Source of the DNA: Acanthornis magna
Taxonomy: Eukaryota; Chordata; Aves; Passeriformes; Acanthizidae
Assembly (NCBI GenBank): GCA_036785705.1
Contig: JAWUZG010000032.1
Span: 16,859,501 to 16,923,500 of the forward strand
DNA length: 64,000 nt
Direction: 5' to 3'
Position numbers and translations under genes: made by a program. The notes beneath the pieces were generated by a model that had not been told where the DNA came from, did not search any database, and was given only the letters and a program-made list of their open reading frames with translations. Shown here piece after piece: positions 1-12,700 of the stretch. The stretch's first letter is position 1, and every line of letters begins with the position of its first letter.

Positions 1-3000
1 TGATAGAGCAGCTTTGGTGGGTGCCTGGCATTCAGCTAAGATTAAACCACCCCAAGGAACAACTTGGACCAGCCAGGGAGCTCAGGAAATGCCAAGTTCT
101 CCAATCAGATTGTTTTTTTAACTGCTGAGCTGTGCAGAAGCACCGCCTGGACTTGTTAATCAGTGACCATGTCCCACCTCCAGTCCCCCTCTCTGCCAGT
201 TCTATCCTTGGTGTGCTCAGTTGAGGAAATACTGCATAAGGCAGTACTAGTCCCACGCTTACACTTCTGTCTGCATCAGCTGGGAACTGATTATTCTGTT
301 TTCAGAAGGTATTGGTGGTGATGTTGGAGGCAGATGTTTCCCCAGTGTCAGAGTTAAGCTCTGCTCCCATGGCAGTTGGTGGTTGTAATGGATGATCTTT
401 GTCTTTACCGTTCAGAGAGATTTATTTTATGTGAGTGTACTCAGTTTTCTCACTTTCCATTAATATACTGGAAGGAAGGCGAGCTTTCATTTCCCAATAT
501 TTTTAAGGAAAAAATAAGTGAGATAGTGAAGTGGGTCATTCAGTCAGTCATGGAAGTTGGGGACAGGAGTAGGGTGGCCACAGGGTGCCAGCCACCTCCA
601 GACACCCATTTTTTTCTCAGAAATGCTTTGGACTGTGCTCATATGTTTTATTTTATGAGGTTTTAATGTTAATATTTTAATGGTTAGGGCATAAATATAG
701 ACTCGTTACAACTTCCTTAAGCTAGAAGGGGATCAAATTTAAGATTCCCCTTCTCACTTGCTCCTTACAGGAAATGCTTGGTACATTTGTGGCTTTCCAA
801 AATGGACAGGGAGAGGGGAGTATCTGCTCATGAGGGTTGTTACTTCATTACTGATTTTACAGCCTGTCCTGTGTATTTCTTTCCCTACTGTATCCTGACA
901 TAATCTGGATCCAGCTGTTGGTGAAATAAAAGGCCATTTTGCCATATGTGTTCACCTGCCTAAAAAGCTACCATAAGCAGAGAAGAAAGAGAGAAATACT
1001 TTGAATCCATCTGTTAGGATGGACCAACTGCCAAGTTAGGAGGGCTGTTTGGTCCCATGGTATCTTTGCTGCGGGCATGTGAGAACTCTAATAATTGTAA
1101 TAGTCTAGTTCCTTTTGCAGCCCCTCACGTCAAGTGTTTGTGATTATTTGCTGTAAGATACAAATCAGAAGCAATATGTGCCTTCGGATTTGGGAACCAT
1201 CTCATTACCCTAGCGTAGGAGGAGAAAAAAGAGCCCGGGTAAATTCCCTCATGCTAAGGGAAATTCTTGCAACACCCATTATCTGCAGCACAAATATCAC
1301 AAGCTATTTAAAAAAGATGCCTCTTGAAAAAGAATAGGTGAGTATCCATTTCTAGTTGATGGATCAGAAAGCCATTACCCTCTTGTACAGCTTTTGCTCC
1401 AGTATCCTGCTGAGTGCTTTATCCTGCATAGTCATTTTGCTGAGCAGCAGAAGGCACAGAAGGAAGGAGGGTCACTACATGCTATGAAACCTCTCCTGCA
1501 GCCCTGCATTAATAGGCTCCTTTTTTCTGGCCTGTGTAATAACTGTTAGCTGCACCTTGTGACATATTTGCACAAGGGTTATTCCTGCAGTGTATTTGGC
1601 CCCAATTTGTGCCACAGCTGAATTAGATGAACCTAAACGCATATATAACACTTTTTACCCCCGGTTAGATTGACCTTGGGAGTAAACCTGTTCCCTGGGG
1701 CTATGTCTGGTTTTATGTATGTGCTGGGTCAAGGTATTAACTGTTAGTCAAAGTTGCTGGCTTGTGCACGGTTCATTAAAAATAAAGCAGACAAGCTAAC
1801 ATTGCTCTGAAGCTGTGCTAATGTTTTCCTTCCTGACACAGGTGAGGACCTGACCTCTTTCCTCTTACTGGTGGTTTTGTATGCAAGAAGCTTAACTTGT
1901 CTTTAAAATCTCACTTGTCAGTAAGAACAGCTGTGTTATGAAATACGAAAGCACATCTCATCTGTAAGGAAAAATACTCTTTTACCCTATTACACAATAC
2001 ATAATGGCAATGTGGAAGTGCAATGCCTCTGCCGAACAGAAATGAGTAAGTCAACTCTGAAACTCTTAATTGATGTCATTTACTGACCCTTGGTGCCTTT
2101 CTCACCTCCTGATCATGTCCCGTAGGCAGTTTGGGAACTGCCTAGTGCATTAAAGGACACCTGAGATGCTTTGTGTTCCCAGTCAATGCAGCTGCTTTTG
2201 TGGATGCAGCGAGAGCTGTACTCCAGTTTTAGAGCTCCTTTTACCCTGTGGGGGTAACAGCAGCTTTTGGAGCTGATTCTGAGCATCTACAGCTGTGAGT
2301 TATTCCAGCCTTGCCTCTTCACTTCTATTCAGAAGTAGTGGCATCACTCTGTAAGTCAGATGGTGGGCTGTGAGGATTCCTTGTGGAGGTTGCATCTGCT
2401 CTGTAACCCCTCTACCCAGAGCAGCACAATTTCTTGTGACTGCTGTGCTCTGCTTTTGCCACAGTGGTCCTTGCTGTGCCAGAAAGCATCCAGATGAGAC
2501 TTTCCACCCTTCTTTGGCTTCCTTGGGGTAGATGAATTGCACCCTTGAGAGCAGTAATAAATGGGAATTTGAATATTACCTTTTAACTTTTATATTCCTT
2601 CCTTAGTGTTTCGATTAAGGCAAATTAAAAATTAATCACATAGCAGCCTGTATTCTAAGGTCATGCAAGTTAGCAATTTAAATTCATTATGTATGATGGG
2701 GGCATAAAGACAAAATGAGAGGTTTCAAGGGGTCTTACAATACTAATTCATTAGAGGTGAGCAAAATAACAGACTGAGATTTGCTAGACTCAGAGGGATC
2801 TTGAGATAATCAAACCATCCACAGGTCTGGAATCCTGTACACTGAGATCCTAGATAAACATCCACACCTGTGGACTGTTAGATTGTCCATATTACATTGT
2901 CATTTCCTTGTCAGTGCAAAAAAACCCAAAAAAACCCACTGCCCAAATGGGGACAAAATGTCATGTACACTTCCATGTGTATGACCATATCTGCTGTAAG

Positions 3001-5539
3001 TATCCTGTGCTTGTTTTAATTCTGGCTGGAGATTTGTCTCTGGTTTCACCCTCTGGAAGCTAGGGTATTGGCACCACCAAATACCTTTTTGAACAGCTAA
3101 ACTAAATGTTACCTTTTTTGAAAAAAAATGAGGCAGTCAGTCATCTTCTCAATAATGATAATGTATTTTTATAAAGTATCTTACATAATTTTCTAAAATC
3201 AAAGCATTGGGGCCTAAATAGCTGAGCTTCATTACGCAGATGAAATGAAAGAAGAGAAGCATCTGGCAGAAGAATGGAGGACAGTGTAAAAATAGAGGCA
3301 TATGGTAGTTTGAGTAGCATTAGTAATTTCTGAAATTACATTGCCTATGAACCTCTGCTCCATTCAAAGTAGAAGACTGAGCCAACAAAGCCAATTTTCA
3401 GGACACTCACACAGTGTTCCTTTCTTCCTGAAAATAAGTGGTTGAAGCTTGGGGAAGTCAGAGATGCCTTTTGGCCAGCAGAAATTTTTGCCACGTGGAC
3501 AGTTTGATAATATACACTAAAACAGTCTTCAGAAAGCAAATTAGTAATATTTTTTAAATTCTTTTTTAAGATGCTGTTTTCCCAGAACATGTGCCCTGAT
3601 TCATTGTGATCAGTCAGTAAAAGGATCCTGGAGAATATTCCTTAAATAAACACACCCCTTATTTGTACATATTTATTTGTATAGACTGTACAAAGAGGCT
3701 GGCTTGCTTTGTGCTTTTGGATTGTAGTGTTTTTGCCATAACATGGCTTAATGGAAACTTGTATTTCAGAAACATTAATGATTTTTCAAACTTTTGATCT
3801 TGAGTTAAAGAGTCAGTTTCAAACTCCTTGTTTCAGGGGGGTTGCTTGTTTATTTTGGGTTTTTCTGTTTGTTTGTTGCATTCCTCTTCGTTTTTTCCTT
3901 TTTCTCCCTTACATTATTTTCCTGTACTCTCTATTTTCATCTTTCATGTTTCTTCTAAGAGACTCAGCTGGGTGTAAATGGTAGTGCATTACTTTTTGCA
4001 GTATCACTGTATGTCATGGTAAATCTGGAATCAATGTCTCTATGGCTTGTGAAACAGAAGTACAGGAAAATCAAACTACTCTCTCAACAGCACAGAGAAA
4101 GCCTCTGTCAGACCTGGGACTGAAATTTAGATAGGTATTCTGGTCACATCATTGGACCCAGCTACCTCTGTCTAATTGCTGCTTTATTTGTCTGTCTGAC
4201 CTTTTCCTCTTCTCATTGCTCTCTTAATTTGAGCTCTTCTCTAATGGTCTAGGTTGCTCCAGGTGTGGCCACTCTGGAACTGCTTTGGTGTTCACTGGGC
4301 TCTCCATAATGCTTTCCATTGTGGTAGTAACACAGACAGGACATGGCTTCTTCTGGCACCATAAATATGCTCAATAATAATATGGTGGGATATGGACATA
4401 GCGCTTATTAAGAAAGACTGCAGAGCATATAACTGCTGTTATCCATGGAAAATAGGGTTTTCAGGATTATTTCCGATTTATATAATTGTGGACACCTTTA
4501 TATTTAGAGACTGACTGTTTCCTAAAATAGTCTTTTTGACAGTTGATTGAAAATTCCCTGGGGTCTTTGACTGTACTGTACAAGTAATGTGATGTAGTCA
4601 GTAGGGGATTATGTTAAATGGGAAATGCACATTTTGCTTTAATAGTCAAAGTGCAAGAGCACCTTTTTCCACTGTAAAAAGGATGGCAATTGAAAACTTG
4701 CTAAAGGAGGTCTTCATATTTTAAGATTTTAATAGTGATAAATACAATGATCCTGTTTGCTGAATGCTTCTAATTGTGAAATAAAAGGAACACTAAAATC
4801 AGTTTTCCCACATAAAGGTAGTTAAAATCTTGTTCTGAAATGAAGAAGCTGTTTAGCTCTGTAGAATGTGGTGAGACCTGTGCTGGTGTGGAGTTAACAC
4901 TGGAGAGGTTGAGCATTGGGACCATTTTCCTTCACTCTGTTTCCAATGAGCAGCTGCAAGTGCTCAGTGTTTCATGCACCTTTTTAAAGCAATTTGATTA
5001 GTAAAAATGGAATGATGTAGAAGTTGCTTCTCTCAGAAAACTCTCTGGTGAGTTTTACTGTAATTTAATATGGTCTAGTGGTCACATTCAAAGTGAACAA
5101 AGTGAAAAATAACCCTTATCAGTATTCGTACTTCACTTAGTCCCATTTTTGAGGTGAAGGGATCTGGAGAAACATGAGTAACTTTGATAAGTAGCCAAAG
5201 ATTTCTTTATCAAGCTATGCTAAATTAATTAAACATGGGCTGCTTTACAACAACATCTCTCTATTTTTTGTGTCAGTTTAATAAAGTTGGTTTTAAATCA
5301 CAATCTAAGTCATGCTGGCATATCTTATTCACAAAAAAGAGCCTCTGCATTTTTCTTATTTTGCCTACTGAATTCAGTTCTCTAGCCACTACTAACACAT
5401 CCAGCCTGAGAGGTTGTTTTTCTTTATTTCCATTTACGTTTTGGTTCACTGTGTCTCACAGGTGGTTTCCTCCAGTACTGCTGCTTAGTCAGTTCATTCC
5501 TATTTTTGCATGTATAGACTTGATTATTCCTATCTAAAC
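1..5539. other. Non-coding sequence, probably ANKRD6 5' intron or upstream
   Basis: AT-rich sequence with stop codons in all frames and no ORF that looks coding. One splice-bounded stretch (1121-1337, acceptor CCTTTTGCAG, donor GTGAGT) is noted under findings. No RNA gene or clear repeat was recognised. Confidence 0.6.
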
Positions 5540-6240
5540 GTGGAACTTTGCACTTTATTGATTGCATCCTCTTTATTCCAGACCATTTCTGTAATTTGAG
5601 ATTACTTTGAAAAGTCTTGATCTGTCTCTTAAAGGACTTGAAACTTTATCCGTACTGATGTTAGAGACAGATTTCACAAGTGTCATCTCTGTTCCCTTGA
5701 TTCGAAATGGGACTATTAAACAAAACGACCCAGCATATACATGTACAGGAGCCTATTAGAAATTGCAGGACAGTTTGATGAGGAAACTGTCAGAGATAAC
5801 TACTGAGCTATTGATTTTCTGAACCACTTGGGCATCTATCTTGCACCCACAGGTTGTATTTCCTTAGTTCATGTGTCAGTGTCAAAAGCCTTACTGAATT
5901 CAAGATGCATATGCTGCTTTTCTTTTTGCCTAATGAGAGGTTACCCTGTCAAAGAGGAACATTACATCAGACATAATTTTTGATGAATTCTGCACTGTTT
6001 GAGTTCTGTTAGCTTACTTCCATTCTTGTATTCTACTTGTGGCTGCTTAACAGTTTATTTTGGATGCTAAGGGCGGGATGGCAGTTTGTAATTCTTTTAG
6101 TTTTTCTTCTTTTCACCTTTTCAATGACAATCTTGACCTTCCTTTGTAGAATTTGTGTTTTCTCTCTTCTCAGCAAATTTGTACATATGAACCTAAACAG
6201 GTGTAGAGACATTGGTTGTGCACTTTAATTGATAATATTT
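5540..6240 (-). mobile_element. Old, decayed L3/CR1-like LINE fragment
   Basis: The reverse strand of about 5875-5905 reads LEFSKAFDT, the reverse-transcriptase motif of CR1/L3-type LINEs (usually L-D-F-S-K-A-F-D). The stretch GAGGTTACCCTGTCAAAGAG (about 5936-5955) and the block near 5575-5640 (CAGACCATTTCTGTAATTTG and what follows) also resemble the antisense of these elements in the expected order. The element is heavily mutated, with indels, and the boundaries are approximate. No intact ORF remains. Confidence 0.5.
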
Positions 6241-8646
6241 TCCAGAATATGCTGAGCTCCCCCTTGTTTTCTGTCATGGGCTTTCTTTGGTATAACAAGA
6301 CAAGGCAGGAAAATGAGTAGCTATATTGGTTTAGCTGGACCAAAAGCTCTTCATCCTTGCCTCACACAGTGGCCAGAAGTGTATAGCTAGGGAAGAGAAA
6401 GAAGAAAAACTATCTCTCCCTTGACTCCATATGATTCCTTCAAAAGCCACAGCATCCTTTTTCTGGATAAGGTCAGATTGGATAACAGTGACCTAAGATT
6501 GATTTCCTACATTTCATAAATGAATGTTTGTGTTAGTTTCTGAAGGTAAAACATATCTTTTGCTACAGCATAATTGTTGTTGGATATTTAATCAGACTAT
6601 ATTCACATAATAAATGGTTCTATCTTCATCAGAACTTTCTGGTAATATTTCCTGACGTTTCCCCATCACTGCTGTAGCTGCAGATAATGTGCTTTTAGCC
6701 TAAATTGTGGCATGACTTTGGAAAGGATATCTGGCCTAGAGTGTTAAGGCAACTACTTATATATTGTATGAGAATTGAATGACTGCAACATTATTTTTGG
6801 CATGTGAACATGACTGATGGAAGGTTTATCTAAAATGGTTAAACAGCATTGTTTATATTTTAAATGAAAATAGTAAGCTGCTTTTAGGGAAGAGTGATGA
6901 GGATGGCAGACTCAGGTGAAACAGTAGAAAGAGAAAAATACAAGGTGTGGATGTGTTTGGTACAGCTAGGTGAACATACTGAAGTCATGGTGCTTTGAGC
7001 TGAAGAGATGTAAATTTTTATAGGTTTTAGAGATTAGTCCATGAGCTGTGAGCATCAGTGTTACTTGTGTGTTTTATGAAGCTGATGATTGGGAAGATTA
7101 GACTCTGCAAAGACCTCATCAAGTCTAGGAATTCCACCCACTGCTTTATTTGCTTGTAGTTCATCTGTGAATGAAAGAAGATAACTATATAATTTTTATT
7201 TCAATGTTGCACACAGTAAGTCTGAAAGGGCCTGCTGTTTCTCTTGATTGCTTTACTTTTCATTATAGAAGTGTTTCAAACACCACAGTCTTCTCTGAAT
7301 GTGTTGGAGGTCTCCATGGAGGACCAGCATGGTCAGGATGGGCATATATCCAGCTCTAGGCTGCAGACTGGTGCGATGCAGGAAACACTTTGGCAATTGT
7401 ACTGAAGTGATGCATCTTCCTGAATATAATCCAAAACAAGGCGAAGTAACAGAAAGGATTTTTCCTTTCTTTTGGCACTTTTGCTGTGATGTATACTCTG
7501 ACATCATCTTTCCAGTCATTCATGTGGCATCCCAGGAGAGGCAAGACATGAATTTGTAATACAAGTAATAAACAAGAGCTTTCCTTCTCCTCACCTATAT
7601 ATGTAATTTAATACTGCAGGGGCAGAGGATATGTTTTCTTTGGCAGGTCATTTTTAAGAGTCTTCCACACAATTTTTATGCCAAAACACTTCACTTAAGT
7701 AATTCTGTTACAGAGAGACATTGAGAAGCTCAGGCAAGGAAGGCAAGACACATTTTTTCCTTGGGTTTGAAACAAGTTAGAAAGTAGATGAGGGAGGGAG
7801 GTGTACAAAGGCTCTGCCAGATTCCATGAGCAGAGAAATGTTTTGCACCAGCAGTGCATTTGGATGGGCACAGATGAGGCCTGTGCTGCTTCACCCAAAA
7901 GGCAGGAGCATCCTTTAGGGAAGAGATGAAAGCAGGCTTCCAGTGCAAGGGGTGTGAAGGCAAAGCTTTGCCGTGGAGCTGTGCAGCCTCGTGTTTTGTG
8001 ATGCTCTGTCTCTGTCCTGCATGGGTACCACCAGTCGTGGGGAGCAGTGCCAGAACAAAATGCGACCTCGTCTGAGTTGTGTACAGATGAGGAACAAGTG
8101 CATGGTGTTAAGTCTGTTTAAATTTGTTAATGCATAATAATGTGAGAATTTAGCAAGGAATGCCATTCCTTCTCACTTCCCTCTGCATTGAGGGTGCTAC
8201 TTGTATTGTTTCCTTTCTTTTCCTTCTTTTTCTTCTAATGTTCACCAGAAATCTGGAATAATGGAGTTTTACACTGCTGCAGCAAGTGCAGCACCTGCCA
8301 TGTGAAATCTCTCCTGTTCTCTTTGAGTGAAAGCTTTAAGCAGCACTTCTCCCAGACAGAGATTAAGGCCTCAGTATTGCTGTCTGGGCTGGACATTTGA
8401 TTAATACAGGGTCCCTTTATTGTCACCCTGGCTTTCTGCTCTTCCTCATTAGAAATCAGTGACTCTTCCCCAATTCATTCATGGCACAGAGAAAAGAATG
8501 TCTAATGATACACAGAGATAAAGAAAATATATAGCATGCCTTTAGCTGGTTAAATGAGCTATTTTCCCACATGGAGAGGGGATTAGGCAGGGGGGCATTT
8601 GTCTCCTGCAGCTGCTGGTAGAAGCCTCTGGCAGACAGCAGTGCAA

Positions 8647-8722
8647 TACACATATATATATATATACATATACATATATATACATATACATATATATACA
8701 TATATGCATGCACATGCACACG
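8647..8722. repeat. TA/CA microsatellite
   Basis: Alternating purine-pyrimidine run of mixed TATA and TACATA units ending in GCATGCACATGCACACGC. The apparent ORFs on both strands here (IYIYIY and the like) are products of the repeat. Such runs can adopt Z-DNA or cruciform structure and are often variable in length. Confidence 0.9.
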
Positions 8723-9733
8723 CAAGTAGGAGAACTAAACACAGTTGCTGTTCATACCTAGTTTTGTGTTTATGTTTCAGTGGAGGGATGTGGTGGCCAG
8801 GAGTTGTGGGGGTTTTTCCCTTTGAAGGGTAGAAATAGTTTTGCTCCTGCAAGCTACTGTTTCCATCAGCACTTGACAGCACCGTTGGCAGGGAGAGGAT
8901 TTATTTGATGGGGATTATCCAGAGAGGCATTGCAAGGAGGGGTGTGGGGGTGTGTTTTGGCCACAGCATGGTGCTCTGGGGACATAATCCTTCCCGTAAG
9001 GAATTGCACAATTTACAGAGATAGAAATGGGTATGTTGATAGTTTGCTGCAACCCTTTTAGCCCTTATATCTAGGGTTTTCCCCACTTTTTAGTGATGTA
9101 GTCCTTCCAGACACAGACAGAGTGAATATATGCATCAGTTCACCTGGGGTTAGAGTTCCATGAGTGCTTTTCTGCTGTCCTCGCCCTGCCACGTCCCAGC
9201 TGAGCAGCTGCAGGTCATGCCAGGGCTGGTATTTGGGGCTTGCTGCAGTTCCCTTCAGCCTGGGTGGGAGCACGAGCACAAGACCTGCGGTGCTAAGCCT
9301 AGCCAAAACCAAGCTCTTCTGGGTACATGCTTATTCTGTGCCAGGCCAGGGAGGGACTGCTGATGCAAAGAGAGGTGGGAATTGCTCAGAGGAGACATCT
9401 CAGGTCCAGCTCTTACTGGAGGGGATTTGATGGGGAGCAGAAGCTTTCTTCTGCAATGACAGGATGGTTATGTGCAGTGTTGGTGGTGAGACCAGTGTGG
9501 CCAGGGCTTGCCTTACCCCAGGGCAGAGATGCTGGAGCTTGGGGCAGCAGGGTTTGGAGCTGGCTAGAGCCTAGCTATAGGTGCCAAAGGTGCCCCAAGC
9601 AGGGTTACCAGGTTCAGTGTCATAGGTGGTGTTACAGAACAGAAGGAGGAGGGAAGACTCGCCAGAGGTATTTATAAACCACAATGCAGAGTATAGAAAG
9701 TAATGTGAATAAAAACATACATATAAAAATATA

Positions 9734-9770
9734 TTTGATATATATAAGTGTGTCAAATACATATATCAAA
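9734..9770. repeat. Perfect 10-bp inverted repeat in AT-rich DNA
   Basis: Left arm TTTGATATAT (9734-9743) and right arm ATATATCAAA (9761-9770) are exact reverse complements separated by 17 nt. They sit in an AT-rich stretch from about 9705 to 9790. Chance is possible given the base composition. Confidence 0.6.
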
Positions 9771-12700
9771 ATGCTATATGTGAATATATTATGAGTGTTA
9801 GGAAAGCGTCACTTTGCTCACCTTGTTGGTCTTCATTCTCAGCCCTGGTGGTCTTGCACTTTTGTTATTGAAGTATCTGACAGAGGTAAGGATCAAAAGA
9901 AAAAACCCCAGCAACTGTGGTTTAAGATGAGTTCAGGTGAAATGAACATGGTTGAGGCAAATGTACTTGGACAGGTGCTGTGTGAGTGCTTTCTCAATGA
10001 AAGATGCTTTGTCTGTCCCCTCCTGTGGAGGTGTTCTGCCTTCAAAATGTACTGGATCCACTCCAAACCATAACGTGGCAGTGGCCATTACATGCCTTCC
10101 TTTATCTTTCAGTTGGTTTTACTTCTCTTTTCAATGTTTCAGCATAGTAGAGCTTTTATTATCCCAGCACCTCCCTGAGAAACTTGCTCTACTGCTGTAT
10201 GAATTGACCTGGTTAATAACTCAGTTTCAGTATTAATTTTTTTATAATGCATTGTTATGTGGGTACTTGAAACTGTCAACTTTCTTTGGAAGTGGTGCTG
10301 CCAAAGATCAAGAACCCAAAACTTAGACCTCATAAAGAGGGTATTTCCACACTCACCTGTTCACTTTGTTTATGGAGGTATGTCTCCAGCACGGAATGAG
10401 CTTCATTCTTGCAGCTCTGGCAAATGAGCTGTGACACACTCTTACTGATGCTGCTGCTGCAAGTAATCAGCTAGAGGTTACTTTTCTGGATGAAATACAT
10501 TTAACTGGCCGGGAAGGAGAAGACTGTGATTTATTTTGATAGCTTTTCCCCATGATATTTGAATACTGCACTAATGTGAACAGTTATATACAAAGGGTTT
10601 TTTTCTCCATATGACACCATAAATCAAGAGAGAGTTTAAAAAAAACCAAATTGCTTTTACTGACTTTGCCTTTTCCCTTGAATAGCCCAGGAGCTTAGAT
10701 CTGAATGCTTCAAATGAACATATTGTTCTATTTATGTTGAATAAAACAATACATTTTTATGTTAGATAATGTATCTCTGAGGCAGGTATCATCACCTGAA
10801 CGTAATAAACATTTAGAGACAGCCATCTTTGTTTATGTTTCAATTCCCAGCTCAGTGCTAAGGAAATAGTTATAAAACTGCTCATCAGAGGTTTCGATAA
10901 ACATTTTTCCATAGTTGCAGAGTGATTAAGATGTAATAACATGTTTGGGATACATTTGAGGAATAAAGTGCTTAATAACCAAGCACTATACTAGCTGTTA
11001 CAGATCAGCTGTGGGTTTTTTCTCCTTACCAAAGAGGTGATAAATTAGGGTGTTTCACTGTGAAAACTGCATCCTTTTTCTTAGGTTCAGCTTCTTTTAA
11101 ATTGACAAGAGTGTGAAAAAAAAACCCTACAGAATTAGGTATAATCACACAAAAATTCTTCATTAAGAGTGCTTGAATGTGAATTGGGGGCAGAGAGGTC
11201 AATTTGGAAAAACAGAACATAAGTTTACTCTGTAATCTCTATGTAACAGACTCAAATAATACCGGTTTGAAAAGTGTGAGAGCCTCTGAAGGAACTTAAG
11301 TGTGGCAGTGGGAGCACTCGCTCGCTTGCTGGCTTGTGTGTGCAGGCGTGTATGGCTGCTTGTTTTTCAGACAATTGTGCCAGTGCTGTTAACAGCTCTT
11401 GTTTGGCACAACAACACTTCAGTGCACTGAGACTGTGCTGCTTGTTTCATCCCAGCATCTGGTGAGATTAAGTATTAGTGCTGCTGTTTAATGAACAGCG
11501 TGCGGATGTGCATGAGTATTTGGGGTTGTTTTTGTTTCCTCTGCTTTGTAGCCGACAAAGCCCTGAGGATGAACAAAGCTTTCCAGACTGCCTACTATAT
11601 AGATTAATTTACAGCTGCCAGTTTATATTAGTTGTTCTATTTATTCTGCTTCGGTGCTTTTTTGAGGAAAGGAGTATTTCTTAGTCAATTGTCTGGCGAA
11701 GAGAAAGGAATTCAAGAAATGTGAGGCAAACAAATTCACGGTAATTAGACAAGCTTTTGGCAGCTGAGCTGTTTTCTCCCTTTTCTTATGATATTATGTT
11801 ACACGGAAGGACTGAAGTTTGAAAACAGAATTTAGGTTGACGTCTGAACTTTGTCTTTACTCTCCTGTTCTCTGTGTTGGTGATGCCGAGGCTTGATGAA
11901 TAGCAGCTATAACCACAGTTCTTGTCTGCCTGCTTAGAAGCGTAGCTCGACGGGAGGTTTTGACAAGCAGAGCAGCGTACGTCTCTTGCCTCTTCGGCTT
12001 TTATGCTTTAGGTTTATCAGTAAACTCTTACGCTTTTTACTTTTGTTTCCCTATAATTCTCCTTCTCTCTGTTTCTTTTTTCACTGAGTGCTGGTGCCGT
12101 GTGCTGACTGCTTGATGCAGCCAGGGACTGCTGGCTCTTGCTGCTGGAGATTTCCAAAGCTGGGCACAGCCCTGCACACCCTGAGAGGCAACTCTGCATT
12201 ACGTGAGGGCACAAAAGAAATATCTGAGTTTATTCAAGAGCCTTATGGAAATGTCTGGATATGGATAATACAGACTGGCTGATGTCTTGTTCATCTTATA
12301 AAATAATTGCTTTGGAGGACTGAAGTAGTTCAGAAGGGGATTAGTTGGTTTACTTACAGCAAGATCAGGCACACTAGGGGATGTGCTCTTCTTCCCCACC
12401 CCCAGTGGAGCCAGTAATTTGTAGCCCAAATTACCGAGCATAGGATCAAACTGGGCTAAATATAATCTTGTACGATCCTGCAGAGAAGGGTCCTTCTCCT
12501 GCTTCCCACTGCTGGGTTGCAGGGTGAGGAATACTGCACTGTGGTCCTCTTTAGAAATCAAGTGGAAGGCAGGAAGGTATGAGACACCCCAGGTGTTAAG
12601 AAGAGACCTTGCATGAACAGGAGCCACTGCTCTCAGGATCCCACAGCGTCAGGGGAGCTCATTCTCCACCGCGGTGTCCCTGATGAACTGTCAGCTCTGA

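Noticed and set aside
8456..8882. Several ORFs rich in Ile-Tyr-Met or Cys-Ile on both strands.
   Set aside because: They are translations of the TA/CA microsatellite at 8647-8722.
12199..12627. 142-codon ORF on the minus strand.
   Set aside because: No recognisable domain or motif, and no neighbouring exon on that strand. Length is within chance for this amount of sequence.
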